A stretch of 64,000 bases of DNA from Paenibacillus allorhizosphaerae (GCF_910594985.1 NZ_CAJVCE010000003.1:124001-188000); one strand, 5' to 3'. Positions 33,513-42,411 are shown, counted from the stretch's first letter. The notes: generated by a model not told the origin, from the sequence alone. Numbers and translations are program-made.

Positions 33513-35237
33513 TTATACGACCATTCCGCTTCCCTGCTTTATATATTTGGCAATACCTTCCGCAGCCCGGTAAGAAAGCGCACCGACGACAGCCGTAGGG
33601 TTGTAGCCGCTGTTATGCGGAAACGCCGACGCACCGACGACGAATACGTTTTCCGCATCCCACATTTGCAGGTACGAATTGACCGCCGAAGTGGAAGGAT
33701 CCGCCCCCATAATGACCCCGCCGGTATTGTGCGTCGATTGATAAGGCACAATATTGTACGGTCCCAACTGATCGTTTGACCCCATCGTGGTCGGTTTCAT
33801 TTCTTTCATAATCTCCGCCGACTTTGCCGATACGAATTTGATCATTTCCCGGTCCTGATCTTCGAAATCGAACGTAATCCGGATCAGCGGCAAGCCGTAC
33901 GCGTCTTTATAGGTCGGGTCCAGATCGAGATAATGATGTCTCCACGGCATGCTGCTGCCCTGCGGAGATACCGACAGAACGCTGTAGGCGTATTTCAGCG
34001 AGTTTTTCTTGAACTCCTTGCCCCACGACGGTGTCCCTGCCGGCACCGAGTTCGTGGCAATCGGCCGCTGGCCTGTTTGCGAAATCCGGATGCCCGCACC
34101 GTGAATGAAATTGAGGTTCGAATGGTCGAAATTGTCACCGTTGAAATCTGGGATTTCCATCCCGAGCGAACCGGCGCCGGCGTACAGATTGAACTGCTTG
34201 TCGTCAAAAAAGCCGGTAGCCGCACCGCCGTTCGTCTGATATGCATAATTTTTGCCGATGACGCCTGTGCCGGCAGCGGGATCATAAGGCTTCCCCAGCT
34301 TGGACGTCAGCAGCAGCCTGACGTTGTTGAACACGTAGCTGGCCATAATGACAACGTCGGCCGGCTGCTCGAACTCTTCGCCGGTCACCGTATTCACATA
34401 CACGACGCCGGAAGCTTTTTTCCCGTCGTGGATGATTCTCGTCACGTTGGAATAAGAACGCAGCTCCAGATTGCCCGACTTCTCCGCTATCGGCAGCACC
34501 GTCACGACCGGGTCGGCTTTCGCGCCGTATTCGCAGCCGAACCGCTCGCAATAGCCGCAATACTGACAGGCGGCGCGGGTAATGCCGTCCGGGTTCGTAT
34601 ACTGCTCCGACAGGTTGGCCGACGGCATCATGTAAGGATGGTACCCAAGCTTCTTGGACGCATCTTCGAACAGCTTGAGCGCCGGCGTTTTCACCATAGG
34701 CTTCGTCGGGAAAGGGGCGGAACGCTTCCCTACCAGCGGGTTTTGCTCCTGGTCGCCGGAAATGCCGGCCATCTTTTCGAACTTGTCGAAGTAAGGCTCG
34801 ATCTGATCGTATGTAATGCCCCAATCTTGAATCAGCATCCCGTCCGGTATTTTCTTTTTCCCGTACCGTTCGACGGTTTTGCTGTAGATTTCAAAGTCGT
34901 ATGGCAAAAACCGAAGCGTTTGGCCGTTCCAGTGAATACCGGCGCCGCCGAGGCCTTCGCCGAGCAAAAAGGACCCGTACTGCCGCATCGGAACGGCGGT
35001 TAACTTTTCCGTGTTGCGGAACGTGATCGTTTCCTTCGAAAGGTCCTGCATCAAATCGTACCGCTGGGCATAGCGCAGCTCGTCATGCACCATGTAGTAG
35101 TCCTTCGTGCCCCGCGGTTTTCCTCGTTCCAATCCGAGAACCTTGATTCCTTGCTTCGTCAGTTCAGCGGCAATAATGCCCCCGATCCATCCCATGCCAA
35201 CGATGACAACGGGAACTTTCGGCATTTTCGTAGCCAT
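33513..35237 (-). CDS. GMC oxidoreductase, gluconate 2-dehydrogenase-like large subunit
   Basis: About 574 residues. FAD is bound by GMGWIGG near the N-terminus. The GMC catalytic His and Asn pair is in STHNTGG and GYNPTA near the C-terminus. A cluster CQYCGYCERFGCEYG in the middle has four Cys, comparable in position to the iron-sulfur site of FAD-dependent glucose/gluconate dehydrogenases. The start is ATG at 35237 (GAAGGG eight bases upstream). There is no signal peptide of its own; such subunits are exported piggy-back with the Tat-tagged small subunit encoded upstream. Confidence 0.88.
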   Translation of the reverse strand: MATKMPKVPVVIVGMGWIGGIIAAELTKQGIKVLGLERGKPRGTKDYYMVHDELRYAQRYDLMQDLSKETITFRNTEKLTAVPMRQYGSFLLGEGLGGAGIHWNGQTLRFLPYDFEIYSKTVERYGKKKIPDGMLIQDWGITYDQIEPYFDKFEKMAGISGDQEQNPLVGKRSAPFPTKPMVKTPALKLFEDASKKLGYHPYMMPSANLSEQYTNPDGITRAACQYCGYCERFGCEYGAKADPVVTVLPIAEKSGNLELRSYSNVTRIIHDGKKASGVVYVNTVTGEEFEQPADVVIMASYVFNNVRLLLTSKLGKPYDPAAGTGVIGKNYAYQTNGGAATGFFDDKQFNLYAGAGSLGMEIPDFNGDNFDHSNLNFIHGAGIRISQTGQRPIATNSVPAGTPSWGKEFKKNSLKYAYSVLSVSPQGSSMPWRHHYLDLDPTYKDAYGLPLIRITFDFEDQDREMIKFVSAKSAEIMKEMKPTTMGSNDQLGPYNIVPYQSTHNTGGVIMGADPSTSAVNSYLQMWDAENVFVVGASAFPHNSGYNPTAVVGALSYRAAEGIAKYIKQGSGMVV

Positions 35238-35284
35238 GCGCATTTCCCTTCTTTATCTATGGTTTTTCGTATCAAGCAAAGCGA

Positions 35285-36049
35285 TCAATGCGTAGCAAAA
35301 TGGTCATGCAAGCTTCGCGGTTCCATCGCTACAAACTTGTCTTCCGCCATAATGTTCGTGAAGCTCATCTGGTTGCCCGGATATTTGCGCATTTTCCAGC
35401 CTTCCATATTTTTGTTGCCACCGTACACCGGGTCGGAGTACACGCCTTCTATAGTCATCACGCGAAGCAGATTGAAAAAGGTTTTGCCCGTAATCCCGTT
35501 CACGACCATAATCTCGCCCTTTTCCATGGAACCGAGAATGGCGTCTTTCTCTTCGTCGGACAAATCGACGAACGACTTCGAATATTTTTTATTGCTTGCG
35601 TCATCAAGCGCTTGCAGCCCCATCGTAAACACTTCATGGCGCAGGATACTTTGATAGTCGCCCTGCGTTGCTTCCCCCCGGACGAAAGGCCCCATCCGAT
35701 ACTCGCGCGCGTTCACGCCGTAAGGACTGGCCATTTGATGATCGATGTAAAATGCGACGCCAAGATCCGTTGCGCCCGGACCGTTCTCGTCTTTCGGAAA
35801 TATGCGTTCTGCAGCGGCTTCCGTAATTTGCAGCTGCGTTTGGGTAAAAAACATCGGCGCCTTGTTGAAATCCGCCACAGGCTTTGCTGGTTCGGGAGCC
35901 GCAGGAGCTGCCGGTTTTTTACCGAACCCTCCCGTGAAGGCGCCTACGATGCCTCCGCCAACCACCGCTCCGCCGATTGCCGCTCCGGAATATTTCAGAA
36001 ACCGGCGTCTCGATCGGTCCGGCGGTTGATCTGTGTTTCGTTCTGCCAT
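35285..36049 (-). CDS. Gluconate 2-dehydrogenase subunit 3 family protein, Tat signal
   Basis: 254 residues. A twin-arginine signal SRRRFLK at 13-19 is followed by a hydrophobic Gly/Ala-rich stretch, so it is exported folded. The rest matches the small subunit of membrane-bound gluconate dehydrogenase (FTQTQLQITEAAAERIFPKD...GATDLGVAFYIDHQM). It chaperones and carries the FAD subunit. The start is ATG at 36049 after GGAGGAAAGAGG. It is divergent from the cytochrome c gene and followed by the GMC, tatC and tatA genes. Confidence 0.9.
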   Translation of the reverse strand: MAERNTDQPPDRSRRRFLKYSGAAIGGAVVGGGIVGAFTGGFGKKPAAPAAPEPAKPVADFNKAPMFFTQTQLQITEAAAERIFPKDENGPGATDLGVAFYIDHQMASPYGVNAREYRMGPFVRGEATQGDYQSILRHEVFTMGLQALDDASNKKYSKSFVDLSDEEKDAILGSMEKGEIMVVNGITGKTFFNLLRVMTIEGVYSDPVYGGNKNMEGWKMRKYPGNQMSFTNIMAEDKFVAMEPRSLHDHFATH

Positions 36050-36134
36050 TTCCTCTTTCCTCCTTCGTCGCTAAAAGAATAAATCCCGACACTACCGGGT
36101 ACATGTATTTTGTTACTGTATGAGATTTCCTATG

Positions 36135-36165
36135 CATGAAAATTCATGTGCAGGGACAGTATAAT
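36135..36165 (+). promoter_or_regulatory. Promoter and inverted repeat ahead of cytochrome c
   Basis: A TATAAT -10 lies at 36160-36165. The inverted repeat CATGAA-AA-TTCATG at 36135-36148 covers the expected -35 region and could bind a regulator of both divergent units. Confidence 0.45.
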
Positions 36166-36194
36166 TTTCAAAGGCGTTCTATGGAGGAGACCAC

Positions 36195-36572
36195 ATGATG
36201 AAAAAATCAATTGTATATGCTGTTTTGCTGCTATCCATCAGCCTTTCCGTATCTGCCTGCGGAAACAAAGGCGCTGCACCGCCTCCTGCGAATCAAGGCG
36301 GAGGCACGACGACCGGCGGTGGGGCGACGACAGGTGGCGGGGCGGCAACGGCGGATGCCCAAGCGATCTTCAAACAAAACTGCGTCAGCTGCCACGGCAA
36401 CAATCTGGAAGGCGGCGTAGGTCCAAACTTGCAAAAGGCCGGATCCAAATATTCGAAAGATCAGATCGCTACACTGGTCAACAACGGCAAAGGCGCGATG
36501 CCCAGCTTCAAAGGAAAGCTTTCCGACACGGAGATCGGCGCAATCGCCGACTGGCTTGCCGCGAAAAAATAA
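36195..36572 (+). CDS. Lipoprotein cytochrome c
   Basis: 125 residues. A lipoprotein signal with acylated Cys22 is followed by a Gly/Thr/Ala-rich linker and a single class I cytochrome c domain. The haem motif CVSCH is at 63-67 and the likely axial Met is Met102 (GAMPSF). It resembles the small membrane-anchored c-type cytochromes of Bacillus (c-550/551). The start is ATG at 36195 with GGAGGAG upstream. It probably takes electrons from the divergently encoded GMC dehydrogenase. Confidence 0.92.
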   Translation: MMKKSIVYAVLLLSISLSVSACGNKGAAPPPANQGGGTTTGGGATTGGGAATADAQAIFKQNCVSCHGNNLEGGVGPNLQKAGSKYSKDQIATLVNNGKGAMPSFKGKLSDTEIGAIADWLAAKK

Positions 36573-36596
36573 GCCGAACATTGGATTTATGAAACA

Positions 36597-36651
36597 AAAC
36601 AAGCAGCGCTCCTCTCGAGACATCCTCTCGGAAGAGCGCTGCTTGTTTTCT
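36597..36651. terminator. Bidirectional terminator
   Basis: A perfect 15-bp stem (AAACAAGCAGCGCTC and complement) with a 22-base loop lies between the convergent cytochrome c and oxygenase genes; TTTTC follows on the plus strand. Confidence 0.8.
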
Positions 36652-36680
36652 TGGGTTGGAGCACATTGCGTTGCATTCGT

Positions 36681-37394
36681 TTATTTGGCGTCATGAAAGA
36701 TGACGCCAAGGCTGTACCGGGTGCCCGACGTGACCGTGCTCACACCATGTCGAAGCGTAGTTTGATAGTATCCGCGAGTCCCTTCGACAGGGCGCCGCTG
36801 CGTAGGAAAGATGAGCGCTCCTCCCTGCTCAATCGTAACGGCATGTCCTCTGGATTGCGCCCTCGGCCTTTGCTCTACGAGCAAAAATTCGCCTCCGGTA
36901 TAATCTGTCTCTCGCCGATTCAATGCGATGACGACTTGAAACGGGAAATGGATGTCGCCGTACAAATCCTGATGCAGGCAATTGTATCCGCCCGCTTCAT
37001 ATTTCAACAGGAGCGGCGTCGGGCGCGTTTGCTCCTGCCGATGACATTGATCGAGAAAGGGCTGCAGGTCGGCCGGATACATCGCCTCCTGCCCCAAGCA
37101 CTGCAGCCATCGATTGGCCGCGACGGCAAGCTCCGGGTACAACGCAGCGCGCAGCGTCTGAACAAGCGGCGGCAGAGGCGCTTGAAAATATTTGTACTCT
37201 CCGCTCCCGAACCGGTATCTGGCCATATCGATCCGCGTGCGGAAATGGGACTCTTCCTCGTACATCGCCCTTAGCTCCCCGCACTCCTCTTCCCGCAGCA
37301 AGGCCGGAATCGCAGCATAGCCCTGTTCGTCCAGCGCCTGATGGAGCAAAACCCAATCCAGCGATGCGACCCGCTGTTCGATTCGGTTAGTCAT
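36681..37394 (-). CDS. 2OG-Fe(II) oxygenase, damaged-DNA family
   Basis: 237 residues of the Fe(II)/2-oxoglutarate fold. The metal triad is H-x-D in HQDLYGD plus the His of LRHGVS; Arg in RYSLGVIFHD binds 2-oxoglutarate. RFGSGEYKYFQAPLP, NRWLQCLG and QRPVEGTRG-like segments match the family annotated as oxidative DNA-demethylating oxygenases (Oxygenase-NA). The start is ATG at 37394, overlapping the adaB stop by 8 nt. As third gene of an ada operon it likely repairs alkylated bases, the role AlkB has elsewhere. Confidence 0.85.
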   Translation of the reverse strand: MTNRIEQRVASLDWVLLHQALDEQGYAAIPALLREEECGELRAMYEEESHFRTRIDMARYRFGSGEYKYFQAPLPPLVQTLRAALYPELAVAANRWLQCLGQEAMYPADLQPFLDQCHRQEQTRPTPLLLKYEAGGYNCLHQDLYGDIHFPFQVVIALNRRETDYTGGEFLLVEQRPRAQSRGHAVTIEQGGALIFPTQRRPVEGTRGYYQTTLRHGVSTVTSGTRYSLGVIFHDAK

Positions 37395-37935
37395 AAGCAA
37401 TGCTGAATTGCGATAAAGAGCAATCTTTCTCCAGTTGAAGCAGCCCGGCCTTCATCTCCAGTCCTCCCCGGTATCCCGTCAGTTTGCCGTTTTTGCCGAT
37501 GACCCGGTGGCAAGGAACGACGATCAACACCGGATTCGCCCCGATCGCGGCGCCGACGGCGCGAACCGACTCCGGCTTGCGAATGCGCTGCGCTATATCC
37601 GTGTAAGTGTACGTGCGCCCGTAACCGATGTCGTAGACCGCATTCCAGACCGAGCGGTGAAACGGCGTGCCGACCAGGTCGAGAGGCAGCGTAAAATCAG
37701 TCCGCCTCCCCTCAAAATATTCCGCAAACTGTGCCGCATACGTTTGCATCTTCTCGTCGTCTTGAACTAAACGGTAACCGGGGAGCCGGTTGTTAGCCCA
37801 TTTTTCCAACTCTTCAAACGGCTGATTGGCCGAACCTACGAAGCAAAGTCCGTTTGTCGTCGCAGCCATAAACATTTGCCATGGTTCATGAACAAAGGAA
37901 GTCCAATACATGATCGGATCGCTAGTTTGCTCCAC
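37387..37935 (-). CDS. adaB: Methylated-DNA-protein-cysteine methyltransferase
   Basis: About 182 residues. This suicide enzyme takes methyl groups from O6-methylguanine. The acceptor Cys is in VVPCHRVIG, preceded by the helix-turn-helix RIRKPESVRAVGAAIGANP. I place the start at GTG 37935 because GGAGGG sits seven bases upstream; ATG at 37950 lacks a site. It overlaps the end of adaA by 14 nt and is followed by the oxygenase gene. Confidence 0.92.
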   Translation of the reverse strand: MEQTSDPIMYWTSFVHEPWQMFMAATTNGLCFVGSANQPFEELEKWANNRLPGYRLVQDDEKMQTYAAQFAEYFEGRRTDFTLPLDLVGTPFHRSVWNAVYDIGYGRTYTYTDIAQRIRKPESVRAVGAAIGANPVLIVVPCHRVIGKNGKLTGYRGGLEMKAGLLQLEKDCSLSQFSIAYD

Positions 37936-38590
37936 GTTCCATCCCTCCATTAGGTTTCTGGTTCATTGCGCTTGCGGCTTCCCGGTATTGCGTAGGCGTA
38001 AGCCCCGTCTTCTTCTGAAAAACGGTGGCAAAATGCGCCGCATTCGGGATGCCGACCGCAACGGCAATATCCATGACCGAGCGGTTTGTAGCCGTCAGCT
38101 CCATCATGGCTCTGGCGATTCTCGTCTGCTGAATGTGCTCGGCAAGCGTAATTCCCTTGATTCGCTTGAATGTACGGTGCAGATGATACGGGCTGCCGTG
38201 GAACAGATCGGCAACCTTGCCGAGCGTTAACGTTTCGCTATAGTGCTCCTCAACCCACTGCTCGATCTGCATTACCCATTCTTCATCCGGCAGCCGCAGC
38301 CCATCGGGTCTGCAACGTTTGCACGGGCGGAATTGCGCTTCGAGCGCCTGCAGGGCATATTGGAATACACGCACATTGGCTTTATTGGGGACTCTCGATT
38401 TGCAGGACGGGCGGCAAAAGATCCCGGTTGTCTTGACAGCGTAATAAAAAATTCCGTCGAACGACGCATCGTTTCCGACAATCGCCCGCCATGCTTCATC
38501 GGTCATGCCGTCGGTTTCCGCGAACACGGCATCTTGCTTCACCGGTTCATCCGACTTCCCAGCTTCTCCTTGCCCGCTCTTACTCGTCAT
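37922..38590 (-). CDS. adaA: Bifunctional methylphosphotriester methyltransferase/AraC activator AdaA
   Basis: 222 residues. Zinc and methyl-acceptor cysteines are Cys59, Cys63, Cys90 and Cys93, with exactly the spacing of E. coli Ada (38, 42, 69, 72). An AraC-type DNA-binding domain follows (LTLGKVADLFHGSPYHLHRTF; VMDIAVAVGIPNAAHFATVF). Methylation of its Cys turns it into an activator of alkylation-repair genes. The start is ATG at 38590 after AGAGGTG. The adaA-adaB pair divergent from alkA copies the Bacillus subtilis arrangement. Confidence 0.93.
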   Translation of the reverse strand: MTSKSGQGEAGKSDEPVKQDAVFAETDGMTDEAWRAIVGNDASFDGIFYYAVKTTGIFCRPSCKSRVPNKANVRVFQYALQALEAQFRPCKRCRPDGLRLPDEEWVMQIEQWVEEHYSETLTLGKVADLFHGSPYHLHRTFKRIKGITLAEHIQQTRIARAMMELTATNRSVMDIAVAVGIPNAAHFATVFQKKTGLTPTQYREAASAMNQKPNGGMERGAN

Positions 38591-38611
38591 GATGAGATCA
38601 CCTCTAGTCAA

Positions 38612-38715
38612 AGTATAACCCGGATTATCGCAGGACGTAAGCCGCCGCGAATACAAGAGCAAGATTACGAAAGCGCATGGACGCATTGTGTGATACAACG
38701 GAGATAGATTATGAT
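38612..38715. promoter_or_regulatory. Divergent adaA/alkA promoter region with Ada box
   Basis: AAAGCGCA, identical to the E. coli Ada box, lies at 38670-38677, nine bases upstream of a plus-strand -35 (TTGTGT, 38686-38691) with TATGAT 18 bp further (38710-38715) for alkA. On the minus strand, TATACT (38617-38612) with TTACGT 17 bp upstream could serve adaA. Confidence 0.6.
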
Positions 38716-38743
38716 GAATCTGCTTAGGAAAGGAAGATGACTA

Positions 38744-39649
38744 ATGAAACATCAAACCGAGCTGAAGCTCACCCTACCGCAACGGTTTAGTTTCAACGAA
38801 AACTTGCGCTATTTGTCCCGCTCGACCAACGAATGTATGTTCCATATCGAAACCGGCAGCATTTATAAACGGATACCGGCTCAACCGTTCAGCCCTCTTG
38901 TCGAAATTAGCGGCGAACAAGAAGGCGCGATCGTCATTCGATATTTGGATAAAATACTCCCGCAGCCTGAAGAGATAAACGACGCAGTAACCCGGTATGT
39001 GCGGGATTGGTTCGATCTGGACACCGATTTGGAACCATTTTATGAATTGGCCGGCAGCGATCCTCTGCTTCAAAAAGTGGTGAACGAATTTTACGGACTA
39101 CGGATCATGGGCATTCCGGATTTATTCGAGGCGCTATGCTGGGGAATTATCGGACAGCAAATCAACCTTGCTTTTGCCTACACGTTAAAGCGGCGTTTCG
39201 TCGAAGCGTTCGGAGAACAGACGGAGTACAACGGGATGAAGTATTGGATATTCCCTGAACCGCACCGCATCGCAGAGCGATCGGTGGAAGACTTGACTAG
39301 CCTGCAGATGACGACCAAAAAATCCGAGTACATCATCGGCGTAGCCCAGTTAATGGCCGAAGGCCTCTTGTCCAAGGAAGGTTTGCTTCAAGCAGGCGGC
39401 CTTGCAGCTGTGGAGAAACAGTTGGTGAAGATTCGGGGGATTGGACCGTGGACGGCCAATTATGTGATCATGCGCTGCCTAAGAATGCCTGCCGCCTTTC
39501 CTATTGACGATGTCGGACTGCATAATGCGATCAAGCACCTTCTCGGACTGGATCAAAAACCGTCGATCGCGCATATTCGACAGCTATCGTCATCTTGGGG
39601 AGACTGGAAAGCATACGCGACCTTTTATTTATGGAGATGTCTGTACTAG
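38744..39649 (+). CDS. alkA: DNA-3-methyladenine glycosylase (AlkA type)
   Basis: 301 residues. The N-terminal AlkA-like domain is followed by the helix-hairpin-helix (VKIRGIGPWTANYVIMRCL) and the catalytic Asp region FPIDDVGLHNA of the HhH-GPD superfamily. It excises alkylated purines. The start is ATG at 38744 after GGAAAGGAAG. It is divergent from adaA and should be induced by methylated AdaA. Confidence 0.92.
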   Translation: MKHQTELKLTLPQRFSFNENLRYLSRSTNECMFHIETGSIYKRIPAQPFSPLVEISGEQEGAIVIRYLDKILPQPEEINDAVTRYVRDWFDLDTDLEPFYELAGSDPLLQKVVNEFYGLRIMGIPDLFEALCWGIIGQQINLAFAYTLKRRFVEAFGEQTEYNGMKYWIFPEPHRIAERSVEDLTSLQMTTKKSEYIIGVAQLMAEGLLSKEGLLQAGGLAAVEKQLVKIRGIGPWTANYVIMRCLRMPAAFPIDDVGLHNAIKHLLGLDQKPSIAHIRQLSSSWGDWKAYATFYLWRCLY

Positions 39650-39658
39650 AACGAACAA

Positions 39659-39692
39659 GAGAGCTCCCTCATCAAGAGGGGCTCTCCGTTTT
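39659..39692 (+). terminator. Terminator after alkA
   Basis: GAGAGCTCCCTC pairs with GAGGGGCTCTC across ATCAA, with one bulge, followed by CGTTTT. It overlaps the 3' end of the convergent AviRa-like gene. Confidence 0.7.
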
Positions 39693-40418
39693 CAGCTCCA
39701 GGACCGTGATCCGGCGCTTGCCAAGCTTCCAATGACCAGCTCGATTGTAGCCGTCATGTGCAATTTTTTGCTCCTTGCTCGATACGATTGCAACAAGCGA
39801 AACGGGGGCGAGCATCGGGACCGCATGATCCAGCAGTTCTTTTACCGGATCTCCCGCTGCCGTATTCCAGTCGACGATGTTTCCGTACGGCACGTCGGTA
39901 ATGATCATATCCAGCTTACCCTTGCCGTTGCGGTGATCCAAAGGCTTGGTTGCATCCGCCTCAAAGCAGTCGATGATCGGGGTACGATGCAGCGAATCGA
40001 CGATAGCCGCGAGCCGCACTGCGCTTTCGAGCGCGTCTTTGTGCGATGGTTTGCCGAATTGCTCATACAGATCCCGGATTTGTCCGATCCGCTGTTCCAT
40101 CCCTTGCTGCGTCAACAGCGACAAATTTCTTTCGGCTAATTCCACGGCGGCGGGGTTCACGTCGGAGGCGGTGATTGCATGAAGATCATCGCCGTGCAAA
40201 AAACCGAGCGAAGTCAGCAAGTATCCGCCGCCGCAGCATGGATCGTAAAGATGATACGGCCCCGCGTTCCCCCTCCGGGTTAATTCCTGCTTTATCCATT
40301 GAAATATTTCGCTGGCCAAGCGTACAGGAAAGGCCGTCGCACCGTGTTGATTGTACAAGACGCGTCCGCTGGCCAAATCTTCTTGGTTATTGCGCTCTAA
40401 CGAGAATCGGTAACTCAC
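39672..40418 (-). CDS. AviRa-like rRNA methyltransferase
   Basis: 248 residues. The SAM-binding fold has motif I DPCCGGGYLLT, acidic ASDVNPAAVELA and motif IV DVPYGN. The opening RVLYNQHGATAFPVRLASEIFQ and the overall layout match AviRa, which methylates 23S rRNA and gives avilamycin resistance in Streptomyces. Whether this protein confers resistance or is a housekeeping homologue is unknown. The GTG start at 40418 has GGAG at a longer than usual distance. Confidence 0.75.
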   Translation of the reverse strand: MSYRFSLERNNQEDLASGRVLYNQHGATAFPVRLASEIFQWIKQELTRRGNAGPYHLYDPCCGGGYLLTSLGFLHGDDLHAITASDVNPAAVELAERNLSLLTQQGMEQRIGQIRDLYEQFGKPSHKDALESAVRLAAIVDSLHRTPIIDCFEADATKPLDHRNGKGKLDMIITDVPYGNIVDWNTAAGDPVKELLDHAVPMLAPVSLVAIVSSKEQKIAHDGYNRAGHWKLGKRRITVLELKTESPS

Positions 40419-40457
40419 TTGTTTACGGTCACTCCAATATGAATCGTTATGATGGCG

Positions 40458-40769
40458 TCAATCGTATTTGTCTTCCTCGTCTCGGACTACATGTTCAAGG
40501 ATCAATTCCGCCTCGGTCTCAAAGTTCAAAACCAGCGGTGCCGGAAGACGGTCAACGATCTCCGCCACCTCCGGCAAAGCAAGCAGCTGCTCCAACGTTT
40601 GGGGGCGCGGCTTCAACCGGTCAACCCACTCGCGGACAGCGTCGATGAAAGCGTAAAAAGATGCTTCGAAGCCATCGGCTGCCGCTTCGGCCTCTTCATG
40701 CGACGACTTCGCCATCGCCGCCCAGTTCGCTAACGCCGTGTCCAACGCTTTTTCCACCTTTGCGTCCAT
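40458..40769 (-). CDS. Small acidic protein of unknown function
   Basis: 103 residues, mainly helical and acidic, no membrane segment and no recognised domain. AGGTGAGAAG precedes the ATG, and the gene starts 4 bp after ccdC, so it is clearly part of that operon. Confidence 0.65.
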   Translation of the reverse strand: MDAKVEKALDTALANWAAMAKSSHEEAEAAADGFEASFYAFIDAVREWVDRLKPRPQTLEQLLALPEVAEIVDRLPAPLVLNFETEAELILEHVVRDEEDKYD

Positions 40770-40773
40770 CTTC

Positions 40774-41265
40774 TCACCTCGCGCTCACCTGACGGTATTT
40801 GATAAAGCTTCCTATGCGCCAGACGCTAATATACAAGTAAGCCATCACCATCGTCAGCACGGTGAATTCCGTATATTCCAGCCCCTTCAAGTACTGCGAC
40901 AATGCGATCCGAATCACAACGACCGCAATGATCACATACTTGAAATTTTTATTTCGCTTGGAATAGACCAGCCCATCATCCCGCTTCTCATAACCGGTAT
41001 GGTACAGCATGATGCTGCCAAGCCCGATCCCGAGCAAGCCCGCGCACAGCAGCTCCCAGAGCGCCGGCAGGTGAAACGGATGATCCGGCAAACGGGTTAA
41101 CGATTGTATCGTGAAGCCGAAAACGAAGAGAAGCAGGACGACAGGCGCGAGCATGCCGAATCCTTTATTGCGGATCGGCCGTTCTTTCCCCCGGGTTCTA
41201 AGCCAAATGACTAGAACGATAACGACGGCGGCGATGCCGTACCCAACGAGCGTTTCCGTATTCAT
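40774..41265 (-). CDS. ccdC: CcdC-like membrane protein
   Basis: 163 residues with about five hydrophobic helices. It matches CcdC of Bacillus (IVLVIWLRTRGKERPI start; LLGIGLGSIMLYHTGYEKRD and WRIGSFIKYRQ near the end). CcdC lies beside the cytochrome c maturation gene ccdA in Bacillus, though its role is not settled. The start is ATG at 41265 with GGGAG nearby; the frame could extend to 41328 without a better site. Confidence 0.8.
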   Translation of the reverse strand: MNTETLVGYGIAAVVIVLVIWLRTRGKERPIRNKGFGMLAPVVLLLFVFGFTIQSLTRLPDHPFHLPALWELLCAGLLGIGLGSIMLYHTGYEKRDDGLVYSKRNKNFKYVIIAVVVIRIALSQYLKGLEYTEFTVLTMVMAYLYISVWRIGSFIKYRQVSAR

Positions 41266-41457
41266 GCGCTCCCACGTCCTTTCCCTATTTTTTGAGGTAC
41301 TGCGACGGTTGAAATGTTTAGTACTCAACTATCTATTATATACGAATTGCTTCGGAAACAAAATGGATGAAGCGAACTGGAACAAACTGTACGACCGGGA
41401 TGGATGAATGTATAATAAGATTATCAATACTATCATAAATTAAGGAGATTACATAGA

Positions 41458-42411
41458 ATGACAACCCTCGTCACGGTAATCGGCACGATTTTTGTCGATT
41501 GCAAAGGATTCGCCCATCAAAGCTACAACCCGCTCGGCCGCAATCTGGGCAGCATTCAGTTCGTTCACGGCGGCGTAGGCCGCAACGTCGTTGAAAATTT
41601 GGCTAATCTGAGCATCCCTTCCGCTTTCGTATCTACGCTGGACGAATCCGCGCTCGGCGAAGAAATCAAGAAGCGGCTGGAGGATGCTAACGTCTCCATA
41701 GACCATGTGCTGCACACCCCAAGCGAAGGCATGGGCATGTGGCTCGCCGTACTTAACGAAAACGGAGATCTCGTCGGCTCCATCTCACAAATGCCGAACC
41801 TGCTGACATTGCAAGACCATGTGCTGAAGCGCGGCGAAGAAATCGTCAAAAAGTCTTCCCACCTTGCGCTCGAACTGGACTTGACGGAGCCGATCTCCCG
41901 TCACTTCCTTGAGCTCGCGAAACAATGGAACAAACCTGTCTACGGCATACCCGGTAATCTCGACATCATTCTGAAGCACAGCGATCTGCTCGACATGCTG
42001 GACTGCTTCATCTGTAATAACATTGAAGCCGAAAAGCTCGTCGGCGACAACTTCAACACCTTGGACATCCAAGGTAAAATCGCTGCGTTAACCGGCTATG
42101 TCGATTCGATCGGGCTCAAATCGATGGTCGTCACACTCGGTGAAGAAGGTTCGATTTATTACGACAGCAAGACGAAACAATCCGGCTATCAACCTGCGTT
42201 TCCCGTTCAGCTCGTCGACACGAGCGGTGCCGGCGATGCGTTCTTCTCCGGTACGGTGACGGGTCTGGTGCGCGGGCTGCCGCTCGGCGAAGCTGTCGTA
42301 TGCGGCACGAAAGTAGCCGCCTGGACGATTGAGTCCAAGGAGAACAACTGCCGCGAACTCGGTGAAAAGACGCGGAGCGACGAAGTATTTCAAACGTTGC
42401 TCGTGAAATAA
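41458..42411 (+). CDS. PfkB family carbohydrate kinase
   Basis: 317 residues, ribokinase fold. GGVGRNVVENLANL is the N-terminal substrate segment. DTSGAGDAFFSG is the PfkB signature 2 with anion hole and catalytic Asp. The substrate may be a sugar or nucleoside. The start is ATG at 41458 after AAGGAG, and TATAAT at 41411-41416 marks its promoter. It is monocistronic and ends at a strong terminator. Confidence 0.9.
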   Translation: MTTLVTVIGTIFVDCKGFAHQSYNPLGRNLGSIQFVHGGVGRNVVENLANLSIPSAFVSTLDESALGEEIKKRLEDANVSIDHVLHTPSEGMGMWLAVLNENGDLVGSISQMPNLLTLQDHVLKRGEEIVKKSSHLALELDLTEPISRHFLELAKQWNKPVYGIPGNLDIILKHSDLLDMLDCFICNNIEAEKLVGDNFNTLDIQGKIAALTGYVDSIGLKSMVVTLGEEGSIYYDSKTKQSGYQPAFPVQLVDTSGAGDAFFSGTVTGLVRGLPLGEAVVCGTKVAAWTIESKENNCRELGEKTRSDEVFQTLLVK

